DNA of 64,000 bases, from contig CALVBN010000005.1 in the NCBI GenBank assembly GCA_944325785.1, positions 1 to 64,000 on the forward strand. Reading direction: 5' to 3'. A program made the position numbers and the translations under genes. This stretch comes from Candidatus Gastranaerophilales bacterium. GTDB taxonomy: Bacteria; Cyanobacteriota; Vampirovibrionia; Gastranaerophilales; Gastranaerophilaceae. The notes under the pieces were generated by a model. It was not told the DNA's origin. It saw only the letters and a list, made by a program, of their open reading frames with translations, and did no database searches. Positions 1 to 7,469 of the stretch are shown here, one piece after another; positions within the stretch are counted from its first letter, which is position 1, and every line of letters starts with the position of its first letter.

Positions 1-21
1 AAAAGAAAAGAACACTTTGTC

Positions 22-71
22 GGGTGACAACGGTTAGAGCTACTAAATCCTTGTAAAACTTACAGTCACCC
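22..71. repeat. Hairpin repeat, copy A (7-bp stem, 36-nt loop)
   Basis: GGGTGAC at 22-28 pairs perfectly with GTCACCC at 65-71. The flanks (AACACTTTGTC before, GGGACTACTAG after) match copy B at 47442-47492 (AACACATTGTC, GAAACTACTGG). There the stem is GGGCAAC/GTTGCCC, so the stem sequence has changed on both sides while pairing is kept. No gene is visible in 1-537. Confidence 0.6.
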
Positions 72-149
72 TCTTGAACGGGACTACTAGATAAATGTTT
101 TTTGTCCAATAAGAGCTTTTTACCTTGAGCTGTTATTATTGTAAAATAA

Positions 150-360
150 ATTTATGGGTAAGCTAACCTGCTAAACCACTGCCGACACAGACTAGTTAAG
201 AGGACATAGGCGGAAAGGTGGTGCTGGAATTGTTCTTTTTCGTAACAGAAAAAGCGCTATGGCTAATATTAGCGATTACCATAGCACTTAAATTCCGTAA
301 GTAGGGAAGTTAAGAAAGACCTTAAGAGATGCGACCTTCTTAGGGTCTTTTCCCTATACT
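150..360. ncRNA. Candidate structured RNA or leader, family not recognised
   Basis: This gene-free stretch folds strongly. Bases 302-307 pair with 351-356 around a 13-bp hairpin. Bases 226-231 (GGAATT) pair with 291-296 (AATTCC) and enclose two further hairpins (235-241/248-254 and 254-262/279-287), a three-way-junction shape. A minus-strand promoter (TTGCAA at 391-386, 16 bp, TATAAT at 369-364) would start an RNA at about 357, exactly at the closing stem. A plus-strand promoter (TTTACC at 119-124, 17 bp, TAAAAT at 142-147) is also possible. Wobble pairs favour one strand in one helix and the other strand in another, so orientation is open. I found no hallmark of RNase P, tmRNA, SRP RNA or a known riboswitch. 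Confidence 0.4.
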
Positions 361-484
361 TTAATTATACTACATGTTTTATCTTTTGCAATAAATTTTT
401 ATATTACAAATTTATCCATTTCCTAATTCTTCAAATTTAAATTTAAATAACCGCAGAAAAAAATCTTCTCTAAAAAGCAAAATA

Positions 485-516
485 GAAAGAGCCTGTTATA
501 TTTAACAGACTCTCAA
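485..516 (-). terminator. Terminator of the regulator-flgBC-fliE operon
   Basis: Read on the minus strand, a 10-bp stem with one mismatch (489-498 with 503-512) is followed by a T-rich run. It lies 22 bp after the fliE stop codon. Confidence 0.7.
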
Positions 517-537
517 TCTTACTACACATAACCCCTT

Positions 538-954
538 TTATATTGCCATTGTTGTTATATCTGTATAAGCTGAAACAATTCTGTTTCTTACCTGTATTGC
601 CATCTGCATGCTAAGTGATGCTTTTTCCGCCGCAATCATAGCATCGTGAATATTTGTTGAACCGCCCATTGCGATATCTTCCTGCATTCTGTGCGCCTCG
701 AGCTTTGCATTATTTACCGCATTCAAGCTTTCAGAAAACGCATTTCCCATCTTATCAGCAAAAGTTCCCAACCCTGTCGGGTCATGTTTATCTTTTACCG
801 GATAACTTCTGGAAGCCTTTTCTAGTGCATCCTCGAAATCATTTCGCTCGACATCAAAAGATGCATTACCCTGCAAAAACTTATTATAATCATTAATGGC
901 ATTCAAGTTATTATAGCTTGTGTTAAATTCGCTTATCCCTGTCGTAAAATTCAT
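538..954 (-). CDS. fliE: Flagellar hook-basal body protein FliE
   Basis: FliE joins the MS ring to the proximal rod of the flagellar basal body. The 138-residue protein is longer than the roughly 105-residue enterobacterial protein, with the extra length at the variable N-terminus. The family signature is in the C-terminal third: a helix with SLSMQMAIQVRNRIV followed by SAYTDITTM, matching the conserved R-N-x-x-V-x-A-Y pattern. A strong GGAGGAG ribosome site precedes the ATG. It is the last gene of a five-gene leftward operon behind flgC (22-bp gap), and the usual flgB-flgC-fliE order supports the call. Confidence 0.93.
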   Translation of the reverse strand: MNFTTGISEFNTSYNNLNAINDYNKFLQGNASFDVERNDFEDALEKASRSYPVKDKHDPTGLGTFADKMGNAFSESLNAVNNAKLEAHRMQEDIAMGGSTNIHDAMIAAEKASLSMQMAIQVRNRIVSAYTDITTMAI

Positions 955-976
955 TTTCTCCTCCCCCTTTCAGCCA

Positions 977-1483
977 TTAAATATTCATTGCGCTCTGCAT
1001 CATAGTCTTAACGTTCTCTGCTACAGTTGCATTGGCTTCATAGGCTCTTGATGCCGAAATCATGCCGACCATTTCCTCTACAAGGTTAATATTCGGCAAA
1101 TCTACATATCCCTCCTCATCAGCATCCGGATGAGATGGATCATAAACGGTTTTCACCCCGTTTTCTGCCTCATAAATCTCATCCACCTGCACTCCGCCGG
1201 TCAGCATGCCTTCATTTAATGCAATATTTGCATTTATAAGCATATTTCCTGTCCGCGGGTCAAACTGGGCATCCGCACTGTTTGAAGAAAAATTGGAATA
1301 CCCTCTGTTGACAGTATCTTCATAAATCGTTCTGAAAGACACGTCTTTTTTTATGTAAACACCTTTTGCCCCGTCCGGTTGTCTGGTTGTATTAATATTT
1401 GCAATGTTACTTGCAATTGTATCCATTTTAACTCTTTGTGCTGTCATACCGGAGCCGGCTATATCGAATATGTTAAAGCTCAT
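977..1483 (-). CDS. flgC: Flagellar basal-body rod protein FlgC
   Basis: FlgC is a proximal rod subunit exported by the flagellar type III system. At 168 residues it is slightly longer than E. coli FlgC. The N-terminal rod motif (GMTAQRVKMDTIASNIANIN, residues about 12-31) and the C-terminal amphipathic helix (MISASRAYEANATVAENVK followed by TMMQSAMNI) are both intact; in the family these two ends pack into a coiled coil. A GGAGG site lies upstream of the ATG, and the gap to flgB is 14 bp. Confidence 0.95.
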   Translation of the reverse strand: MSFNIFDIAGSGMTAQRVKMDTIASNIANINTTRQPDGAKGVYIKKDVSFRTIYEDTVNRGYSNFSSNSADAQFDPRTGNMLINANIALNEGMLTGGVQVDEIYEAENGVKTVYDPSHPDADEEGYVDLPNINLVEEMVGMISASRAYEANATVAENVKTMMQSAMNI

Positions 1484-1497
1484 CTAGTATTCCTCCC

Positions 1498-1980
1498 CTA
1501 TTGCCCTCTTATTGCTTCTGATATGCTTGTAAATTCCCTCTGTTCAAGATTTGATAATACAAGAAATCTCGTACCGGTTTTTGACAAGTCCATCATTTCG
1601 CGCTCTAATTCAACATTGTTTCCCGTTGAATCTCCTCCGCTGTAAATATCAGTTACTACCTGAGGTTTAAACTGATCCAGCGTATTTGATTTTAAATACG
1701 CCTTTTCCTGCAAAGTAGGTGTTCTGTATGTATGAATTTCACCCGTGAAAACATCAACCATCGGTGGTTTGTATTCAATGCTGTTTTGACCTTTTATATA
1801 ATCTTTTAAGTCCTCTTTTTCTATAATTTCCGCCAGCTGGCTTTCAAACGCAACCTCGTTTCTTTGGAACCCCGGAGTCATCACGTTTGCAATATTGGAA
1901 GATATGGCATGCTGACGCTCTACCAGACCGTCCATACCTAGTTTTGTTATTTCTATGGTTCTGTTTGAAATTAAATCCAT
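1498..1980 (-). CDS. flgB: Flagellar basal-body rod protein FlgB
   Basis: FlgB is the other proximal rod protein next to the MS ring. The 160-residue sequence has the rod-family N-terminus (KLGMDGLVERQHAISSNIAN, then VMTPGFQR) and a C-terminal helix with ELEREMMDLSKTGTRF and a final TSISEAI. GAGAGG precedes the ATG. It lies 12 bp after the histidine kinase gene and 14 bp before flgC, so the regulator pair and rod genes are very likely cotranscribed. Confidence 0.94.
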   Translation of the reverse strand: MDLISNRTIEITKLGMDGLVERQHAISSNIANVMTPGFQRNEVAFESQLAEIIEKEDLKDYIKGQNSIEYKPPMVDVFTGEIHTYRTPTLQEKAYLKSNTLDQFKPQVVTDIYSGGDSTGNNVELEREMMDLSKTGTRFLVLSNLEQREFTSISEAIRGQ

Positions 1981-1992
1981 AAACCTCTCTCC

Positions 1993-3222
1993 CTACACCA
2001 GACCGATTTTAATTACAAATTCCGTGTAATCATCTCCTGTGTGTTCAAGTTTTATCTGCCCAAACTGCTCTTCTATAGTTTGTTTACAAATTGCAAGCCC
2101 AAGCCCGCTTCCTGTTGTTTTTGTTGTGAAACCTTTTTTAAAAATTTCATCCGGATTAGAAATCCTGCCTGCGTTATTGGAAATTCTTATCACGGCAAAA
2201 TCGCCGTCCTTTTCAGTCTTAATTTTAATATACTTACCGTCTTTAAGGTCATTTTCTGTGTCAAAAGCTTCTGATGCATTCTTTACAAGATTAATAACCG
2301 CTGATATAAATTTGTCCTCATCTGCAAGTATAACCTCGTCCACATCATTTTCTACAATATACTCAATATTTTTGCATTCAAAGTAAACTTTAGTCAAATT
2401 CTGTGCTTCTTTTATAATTTCCTGCAGGCGGTGAGGCTTCAATTCGCAGTTTTCAGAACTCTTGAGCGCTATCAGCATATTATTTGCCATTTTTACACTG
2501 CGTGCCAGAGATTTGAGAGCATTTGAGATTGTATTATCCTCAATTTTGTTTTTCATGCAGTATTTTTTGATAATTTCAGTGTACAAATCGCAGATTGAAA
2601 GCTGGTTTCTGATTTCATGCGCAATAACACGCGTGTTTTGGTTTGCATAATCCTCTGTTTTAGCGGTCTGATATTCTGCAAACCCGAGAACTGCATCTTT
2701 TGAAGCCTCGTCAAGGTTCTCAATAAGGCGTCTGATTGAAGAATTCAAAAGGATATTGTCACGTCTGTCCGGCTTAAATCTCTCTTGAAAATTCTTTAAA
2801 TCAATTATCACATTGCGGTTAATTATATCAAGCGCCTCGTTTTGAAGTTTTGAGTTATAAATAGAATAATACCTGACGGAATGCTCGTCATCGGTTCTGT
2901 TATCCCAGAGCATAATTGATACAAATCTATGGGTTAAAACACATAAGAACTCTGTATCTGCCCAGACTTTTTCGCGCAGATTAGCGCTCTCATCAGAAAA
3001 GTCGTAAGATTCTATATCAGAAAAATCCAGCCTTTTGATAATTCCAAGCAGTCCTTTTCGGTTAATTATTCTATGTAAAACAACACTCTCTTCCGGCTTA
3101 TCAAGAAGCGGTTCCAGATTTGCACGGATAATGCATCTTAAAGCCTGTCTGGAGATAGGTTTATTCTCCTGAGAGTCAATAAGAGCCTTTAAGTAATTCT
3201 GTTGTCTTACAATTTTTTTCAC
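1993..3222 (-). CDS. Soluble sensor histidine kinase in the flagellar operon
   Basis: This is a 409-residue histidine kinase without any membrane segment, so it is probably cytoplasmic. The phospho-acceptor box is AHEIRNQL with His202. The ATPase part shows the N box NLVKNASEAF (311-320) and the glycine loop TTGSGLGLAI (369-378). The G1 box reads NNAG instead of the usual DNG, a change that may affect nucleotide binding. Residues 1-190 match no sensor domain I recognise. The start is GTG with AAGGA 9 nt upstream. It sits between the response regulator (14 bp) and flgB (12 bp), so its natural partner is that regulator and its task probably flagellar gene control. Confidence 0.85.
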   Translation of the reverse strand: MKKIVRQQNYLKALIDSQENKPISRQALRCIIRANLEPLLDKPEESVVLHRIINRKGLLGIIKRLDFSDIESYDFSDESANLREKVWADTEFLCVLTHRFVSIMLWDNRTDDEHSVRYYSIYNSKLQNEALDIINRNVIIDLKNFQERFKPDRRDNILLNSSIRRLIENLDEASKDAVLGFAEYQTAKTEDYANQNTRVIAHEIRNQLSICDLYTEIIKKYCMKNKIEDNTISNALKSLARSVKMANNMLIALKSSENCELKPHRLQEIIKEAQNLTKVYFECKNIEYIVENDVDEVILADEDKFISAVINLVKNASEAFDTENDLKDGKYIKIKTEKDGDFAVIRISNNAGRISNPDEIFKKGFTTKTTGSGLGLAICKQTIEEQFGQIKLEHTGDDYTEFVIKIGLV

Positions 3223-3236
3223 TCAAACTAATCCTT

Positions 3237-3941
3237 TTATACAGCAACCTTAACTTTTTTTGTTAAAAATCCGTTGTTTATTGCATATAAAACTGCCTGT
3301 GTTCTGTCATTAACCTGTAATTTTTGGAAAATATTATTTACGTGGGTTTTAACAGTAGTTTCAGAAATAAACAGTTTATTAGCAACGCCCTTGTATGTAA
3401 TACCTTGAGTTAAAAGTTCAAGCACTTCTTCTTCTCTTTGTGTCAAATAGTCGAGCAGATTTTCTTCTTCTGTTTCCGGTTTTGCATTCTCTGCCTTGAA
3501 TGTCTGCTGGAAATATTCAAAAAATCTTGAAGAAAGTGCAAGCGGAAGATAAATTTTTCCGTTAAGAACTTCTTCTATCGCATAGATTAATTGTGCAGAT
3601 GCCATGGTTTTCAGAACATAACCTTTAGCGCCTATTTTCATAGCTCTAAAGATTAAATCAGCATCATCGTAGCCGGAAAGTGCAAGAACTTTTGTATCCA
3701 AACCAAGTTTATCGATTTCCAATATACCCTGCAAACCGTCTTTTTCCGGCATATTCATATCCAGCAATACAACATCCGGCTGGTATTTTTTTATAAGATT
3801 CAAACCTACCGTAATATTTGTTGCGATACCTACAACATCAAAAGTTCCTTCAATATTTAATAATTCTCTGATACCGGCTAGGTGTTCATAATTGTCATCA
3901 ATCAAAAGCACTTTTGATTTTTTCTTAAATTCACGTCTCAT
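3237..3941 (-). CDS. LuxR/NarL-type response regulator, first gene of the flagellar operon
   Basis: The 234-residue protein has a receiver domain (residues about 10-125) with the acidic pair D15-D16, phospho-acceptor Asp61 (VVLLDMNMPEKDG) and Lys111. A C-terminal LuxR helix-turn-helix (about 165-225) contains LTQREEEVLELL and SETTVKTHVNNIFQKL. NarL-type regulators usually partner HisKA_3 kinases, whereas the neighbouring kinase has an HEIRN-type box, a slightly unusual pairing. Its promoter carries the motif also found upstream of two other operons, one of them flagellar, suggesting autoregulation and a flagellar regulon. The target assignment is inference. Confidence 0.9.
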   Translation of the reverse strand: MRREFKKKSKVLLIDDNYEHLAGIRELLNIEGTFDVVGIATNITVGLNLIKKYQPDVVLLDMNMPEKDGLQGILEIDKLGLDTKVLALSGYDDADLIFRAMKIGAKGYVLKTMASAQLIYAIEEVLNGKIYLPLALSSRFFEYFQQTFKAENAKPETEEENLLDYLTQREEEVLELLTQGITYKGVANKLFISETTVKTHVNNIFQKLQVNDRTQAVLYAINNGFLTKKVKVAV

Positions 3942-3960
3942 ACTCTCTCTTCTCCCTATA

Positions 3961-4014
3961 ATTATATCCTCTACACTATTTATATTACCCTCTAATAGAG
4001 GATATTTTCATCAA
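3961..4014 (-). promoter_or_regulatory. Promoter and candidate operator of the regulator-flgBC-fliE operon
   Basis: Minus strand: TATAAT at 3966-3961. About 37 bp upstream lies ATATCCTCTATTAGAGG (core 3996-4014), whose ATATCCTCTA part is shared with 12161-12183 and 43391-43407. A second half-site, GTGTAGAGGAT, overlaps the -10 side. Confidence 0.6.
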
Positions 4015-4208
4015 TAGAATGATTAATTTTAGTGTATTTGGGGTAGATTGAAAGATATAGACCAGTAGATTAATAATATGGTAAACCGCTTGCGTTTATT
4101 GAGTTTTATAAGTATCAATAGAGGTCTAAAGCTGTCTAGGCAATATATATGAGTATACATTATACAGCGTAGTATGAAAAGATGAAATTGCAGAGATTTT
4201 ATTCAGTG

Positions 4209-4258
4209 AAATGCACGATTGACACCTCACCCAGCCCTCTCCTGTTAGGAGAGTGAGT
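4209..4258. repeat. REP-like palindrome (TGACACCTCACCC family)
   Basis: CCCTCTCCTGTTAGGAGAG-type inverted repeat preceded by TGACACCTCACCC. Relatives occur at 20835-20879, 55470-55502 and 59887-59936, and a shorter one inside bioA at 62252-62289. Confidence 0.65.
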
Positions 4259-4283
4259 GAACTTGGCGTTTAGTCCAGAAACC

Positions 4284-4412
4284 GTCATTCAGAGGACGAA
4301 AACAACATTTTAGTGAGTCCGATGAATCTCATATACTTGAGTGAAGAGTGAGGAGTGAGGGGTGAGGCGAAAAATTAGAGATTCATAGGCTCATACGAGC
4401 CTATGAATGGCG
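4284..4412. mobile_element. MITE-like element with CGTCATTCAGAGG termini, copy 1
   Basis: The 129-bp segment begins GTCATTCAGAGG and ends in its diverged reverse complement (CCTATGAATGGCG). The interior (AGGACGAAAACA, then GAGTGAGGGGTGAGGCGAAA and TTAGAG) matches, in reverse orientation, the element at 52336-52433, whose ends are cleaner. No coding potential. It lies downstream of the pilin-like gene, beyond that gene's terminator. The rest of 3942-4482 shows no gene. Confidence 0.6.
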
Positions 4413-4482
4413 ATAAACCAGTTTGTGTCGAAGCTGACAAAATATATTTACCCTTGAAGGAGGACGCCATCAATGTGCAGAA

Positions 4483-4516
4483 ACAAAAAAAAGAGAGGTC
4501 TTGCAACCTCTCTTTT
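4483..4516 (-). terminator. Terminator after the pilin-like gene
   Basis: On the minus strand AGAGAGGT, a 6-nt loop and ACCTCTCT are followed by a run of eight Ts, just downstream of the stop codon at 4538. Confidence 0.85.
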
Positions 4517-4537
4517 ATATAGATATTAAATAAAGAA

Positions 4538-5221
4538 TTAGTTTTCAAATGCCCATCTTGCAGCAACACCGTTCGGTACAGCATAACCAGCTCTCAATCT
4601 TACACCAAATTGGTCTTTGATTACACGGCTAGAACCTTTACAAGCTGTTGTCGGATCGTCATTGTTAGCAGCAGGTAAATTTTTCTCTGTAGCAACACCT
4701 AAAGCTTTACCCTGGCAGTTAGAAAGAATGTTAGGTCCTTTAGCACCATTTGTATCATAAAGAACCGGAATACCATATACTAAACCATCTTCTTGCATAT
4801 TATTATATGTTCCAGAGCTTTGAGCATTTGCGGCATTAAATGTTAGTGCTGCGCCGTCTCTGAAGAAGATTACAAAATTCGCTGCATTTACATCATCTGC
4901 TGCACCTTGGTGTGATTCCAACTTACCCTTTCCAGATTTTTGGTAATCAACAGATGTTCTTGTAGCAAGCAATCCGTATAAAGATTGCGCGTCTTCATTA
5001 TCTGTATCAGTTGTTGTCAAAGAAGAATAGTCAAAACCAGAAATAGCCTGATTCATTTGAGCTGCTTCTGTTAAAGTATTGATTCCCTTCTTAAATGCTG
5101 TTTTTGCTTGTTGTTCTGCAGTATTTGTCATCAATGCAGGAAGTGTTAATGTTGCTACGACACCGATAATGGCTAAGGTAATTAAAACTTCTGCAAGAGT
5201 AAAACCATTCTTCTTCATCAT
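4538..5221 (-). CDS. Type IV pilin-like (pseudopilin) protein
   Basis: The 227-residue protein starts with a class III signal: a short positive leader MMKKNG, the predicted prepilin-peptidase cleavage site before F7, Glu at +5, and a hydrophobic helix (FTLAEVLITLAIIGVVATL). The exposed C-terminal domain is rich in Asn, Thr and Ala with two cysteines that could form the usual C-terminal disulfide. Proteins with this N-terminus build type IV pili, type II secretion pseudopili or competence pili; which applies cannot be told here, since no assembly ATPase is in the window. It stands alone with its own promoter and terminator. It differs from the three related pilin-like genes near 37-44 kb (TLPALM instead of TAPALVLS). 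Confidence 0.85.
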   Translation of the reverse strand: MMKKNGFTLAEVLITLAIIGVVATLTLPALMTNTAEQQAKTAFKKGINTLTEAAQMNQAISGFDYSSLTTTDTDNEDAQSLYGLLATRTSVDYQKSGKGKLESHQGAADDVNAANFVIFFRDGAALTFNAANAQSSGTYNNMQEDGLVYGIPVLYDTNGAKGPNILSNCQGKALGVATEKNLPAANNDDPTTACKGSSRVIKDQFGVRLRAGYAVPNGVAARWAFEN

Positions 5222-5279
5222 AATATTCCTTTCTCTTCTTATATAATGTTTTCGATTAGTTTCCTACATCTATATAACT

Positions 5280-5308
5280 ATTTTAACAAACTTACACTTT
5301 TATGTCAA
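5280..5308 (-). promoter_or_regulatory. Promoter of the pilin-like gene
   Basis: TTGACA (5308-5303), 17-bp spacer, TAAAAT (5285-5280) on the minus strand: a near-consensus housekeeping promoter, giving a leader of about 50 nt. Confidence 0.8.
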
Positions 5309-5313
5309 TAACA

Positions 5314-5748
5314 TTAAGCAATTATCTCAAACTTATCTGCGCGGGTTCTAATTAACGAAATCGCAGCTTGAGAATTTAAAAAATTCAATGCACCCATAAA
5401 ACTTTGCTTGTTTGACAAAGTGTTACGAGCTTCCAGCATATTATTTTTTATTGCGCTTGATGCTATCTGCTCATTTACAATATTATTTTGGCGGCTGATT
5501 TGAGATAATTTCGGTTCCTTTACAGGAAAACCTATTCCTTCATCTTTGTTTACATTTCCTTGAGAAACCGGCTCTGAGGCTGAAGCTATTTGAGAGAAAG
5601 GATTATTTTTGCTGACAAATGATTCACGCGCTATATCCATAACCTCTGACTGCACATCGTCAGTATATGTCTGTGACTTCTCCTGCGCACGTTTTAATAT
5701 CATTGCCTTTAATGCATTTGCTTCTTGATTATCTACTATAAAGCTCAT
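5314..5748 (-). CDS. Hypothetical protein, 144 aa
   Basis: I do not recognise this protein. It is hydrophilic, has no signal peptide or membrane segment, and is rich in Ser, Asn and Gln, with likely helical ends (residues 5-45 and 90-140). The C-terminus reads LIRTRADKFEIIA. An AGAGGA ribosome site lies upstream of the ATG. Its stop codon is next to the -35 box of the downstream pilin-like gene, so the two are adjacent but separately promoted. Size and composition are those of a small cytoplasmic or exported accessory protein; no function is assigned. Confidence 0.6.
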   Translation of the reverse strand: MSFIVDNQEANALKAMILKRAQEKSQTYTDDVQSEVMDIARESFVSKNNPFSQIASASEPVSQGNVNKDEGIGFPVKEPKLSQISRQNNIVNEQIASSAIKNNMLEARNTLSNKQSFMGALNFLNSQAAISLIRTRADKFEIIA

Positions 5749-6156
5749 AATTGTCCTCTTATATATATAAAAACATGAATGTTAAGAAAATTGACAAATT
5801 TGTATATAATTAGTATATATTTGTTACATAAGTTAACATTCCGGTTTTTCTGTATTTTTATATACACAGTGCGGGTTCGCAGGATTTGTGCCGGTGCAAT
5901 ACTTTTTGTGAAGTGTAAATTTATATATAGTATTATTTGTAATTTTCTTATTTTTAGTGTACAATGATATTGCTATTTATATTTCGGCTAGTGTAAAATC
6001 TTAACAGGAAGGATATTTTAACCGACCTGTTTTCTTTTGCCTTTTAGTTTCATATATTATAGATTAGAACCACTCAAGAATGAGATACTTTATATTGCGA
6101 AATCAACATTTCACCCCTGTACTTCAGTATTAAAAATATTAAAAGTAATACCGTCA
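5749..6156. other. Intergenic region with no recognised gene
   Basis: About 400 bp of AT-rich sequence. The only structure seen is a weak hairpin near 6003-6035 (ACAGG with CCTGT, then TTTCTTTT) that could act as a plus-strand terminator. No reading frame with a ribosome site. Confidence 0.4.
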
Positions 6157-6203
6157 ATCCTCTACAACAAGGTAATTTAATTTATCTTAAATATCCTTAT
6201 AAT
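6157..6203 (+). promoter_or_regulatory. Promoter of the sigma/anti-sigma operon, with a partial flagellar-type motif
   Basis: TTTAAT (6176-6181), 16 bp, TATAAT (6198-6203). ATCCTCTA at 6157-6164 matches the core of the motif seen at the flagellar promoters but lies 41 bp from the -10, slightly farther than in those. Confidence 0.5.
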
Positions 6204-6222
6204 GTCATCAGAAGGAACCTGT

Positions 6223-6792
6223 ATGGCAAAGTCAGTTTACAAAAGAAAGGATATAGATACACTCATAATCTATGCACAGCGGGGCGATACAAAAGCTCTG
6301 GAAGAGATTATTAAACGCGTACAAAAAAATATATTTACTATGTTTAGCTATTTAACAGATAAAAGACAGGACATTGCCGATCTGACACAGGAAGCGCTCT
6401 TGAAAATGGCAAGAAATATTAATTCTATAAAAGAGCCAAAATTCTTTAAAGCATGGCTTAACCAGATTGTAACAAATATTTTCTATGACTATATAAAAAA
6501 ACATGCCAGAGACAAAAAAATAGATATAGATAATGACAAACTGCTTGAAATTAAAGATAAAATAGGATGTGAACCCGGTGAAAAATGTCTTTTTTCAGAA
6601 ATGGAAAAACTAATTAGAATTGCAATGCTTAATCTTCCAGAAAATCTAAGAATTGCTATTATACTCAGAGAGTATGAAGGCTTAAGTTATGAAGACATTT
6701 CTAAAATTACTAATACCGCACTCGGAACTGTTAAATCAAGAATCTCGAGAGCAAGAATAAAATTACAACAAGAATTAAAAGAGTTTATTTGA
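6223..6792 (+). CDS. ECF-type RNA polymerase sigma factor
   Basis: The 189-residue sigma-70-family protein contains only regions 2 and 4, as in extracytoplasmic-function sigma factors. Region 2 covers about residues 15-85 (DIADLTQEALLKMARNI, FKAWLNQIVTNIFYDYIKK). Region 4 covers about 125-185 (LSYEDISKITNTALGTVKSR then ISRARIKL). I use the ATG at 6223, which has AGAAGGA 5 nt before it; the ATG at 6202 overlaps the -10 box. The next gene, 22 bp on, encodes a zinc anti-sigma factor, the usual arrangement for holding the sigma factor inactive until a signal arrives. Confidence 0.9.
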   Translation: MAKSVYKRKDIDTLIIYAQRGDTKALEEIIKRVQKNIFTMFSYLTDKRQDIADLTQEALLKMARNINSIKEPKFFKAWLNQIVTNIFYDYIKKHARDKKIDIDNDKLLEIKDKIGCEPGEKCLFSEMEKLIRIAMLNLPENLRIAIILREYEGLSYEDISKITNTALGTVKSRISRARIKLQQELKEFI

Positions 6793-6814
6793 ATTTGGGG
6801 AAAGGAATTTTACA

Positions 6815-7354
6815 ATGGAAATTACATGCACACAGATGGATGTTTTAATATCATTTTATATAGAAGGTGATTTAAGCAAGGCATTAAAAGAAAAAGTAAC
6901 TGAACACCTTAAACAATGTCCTGCATGCAGGGCTAAATATGATATCATTAAATCTATGCTTGATGACTTAAAATCTTCTCTGGAAGATAGCAAAGAGGAC
7001 GAAGTATATTCTTCTGCAAATACACAATATAAAGTATTTCAAAACAACCTATCAGCATATGTTGACAATGAGCTGCCGGCAGAAGAGAACATTAAAATAA
7101 AAAAGTTCACTATCAATAACAAAAAAGCCAGAAAAGAACTTGAAGACACATATAATATCAGAAAGTTAATGAGTGAATCTTTTAATAAGACAAAATCAGA
7201 GGCAAGACAAGATTTCTCAAAAAATGTTATGCGCCAGCTTAACCCTAATGAAGATTATAACTTCACATTTCATCCGGTATTAAAAGCGGCAATTGCTTTC
7301 GTCATAACAGTGCTGATACTTTCTGCTATTATTGTTTTTTCTCTTACACTATAA
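6815..7354 (+). CDS. Membrane-anchored zinc-binding anti-sigma factor
   Basis: A 179-residue protein with the zinc anti-sigma motif H31-x3-C35-x2-C38 (HLKQCPAC). A second, cysteine-free copy of the fold follows at about 70-110 (LSAYVDNELPAEENIK), and a single membrane helix near the C-terminus (about 153-178) has almost nothing after it. The N-terminal domain would bind the sigma factor encoded 22 bp upstream; with no periplasmic domain, the signal is more likely sensed in the cytoplasm or membrane. AAAGGAA precedes the ATG. Sequestration of the neighbouring sigma factor is inferred from family and context. Confidence 0.85.
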   Translation: MEITCTQMDVLISFYIEGDLSKALKEKVTEHLKQCPACRAKYDIIKSMLDDLKSSLEDSKEDEVYSSANTQYKVFQNNLSAYVDNELPAEENIKIKKFTINNKKARKELEDTYNIRKLMSESFNKTKSEARQDFSKNVMRQLNPNEDYNFTFHPVLKAAIAFVITVLILSAIIVFSLTL

Positions 7355-7430
7355 AAAGCAGCTTTGATTGCTATTTTGGTTTGTTTAGAAGCTGCTGAAA
7401 GAGATAAATAAAAAATATCAGCTAAAAAAA

Positions 7431-7469
7431 AACGCCCCTGTTTTTATTAACAGAGGCGTTTTTTTTATT
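7431..7469. terminator. Bidirectional terminator between anti-sigma gene and clpB
   Basis: AACGCCCCTGTT pairs with AACAGAGGCGTT with one mismatch, with A-tract and T-tract on either side, serving the two convergent genes. Confidence 0.85.

Noticed and set aside
150..360. RNase P RNA, tmRNA or SRP RNA
   Set aside because: None of the universally conserved core words (such as GAGGAAAGTCC, a tmRNA acceptor end, or GGTCAGG-type SRP loop) was found on either strand.
6202..6222. Upstream ATG of the sigma factor
   Set aside because: It overlaps the -10 box, while the ATG at 6223 has AGAAGGA at the right distance.
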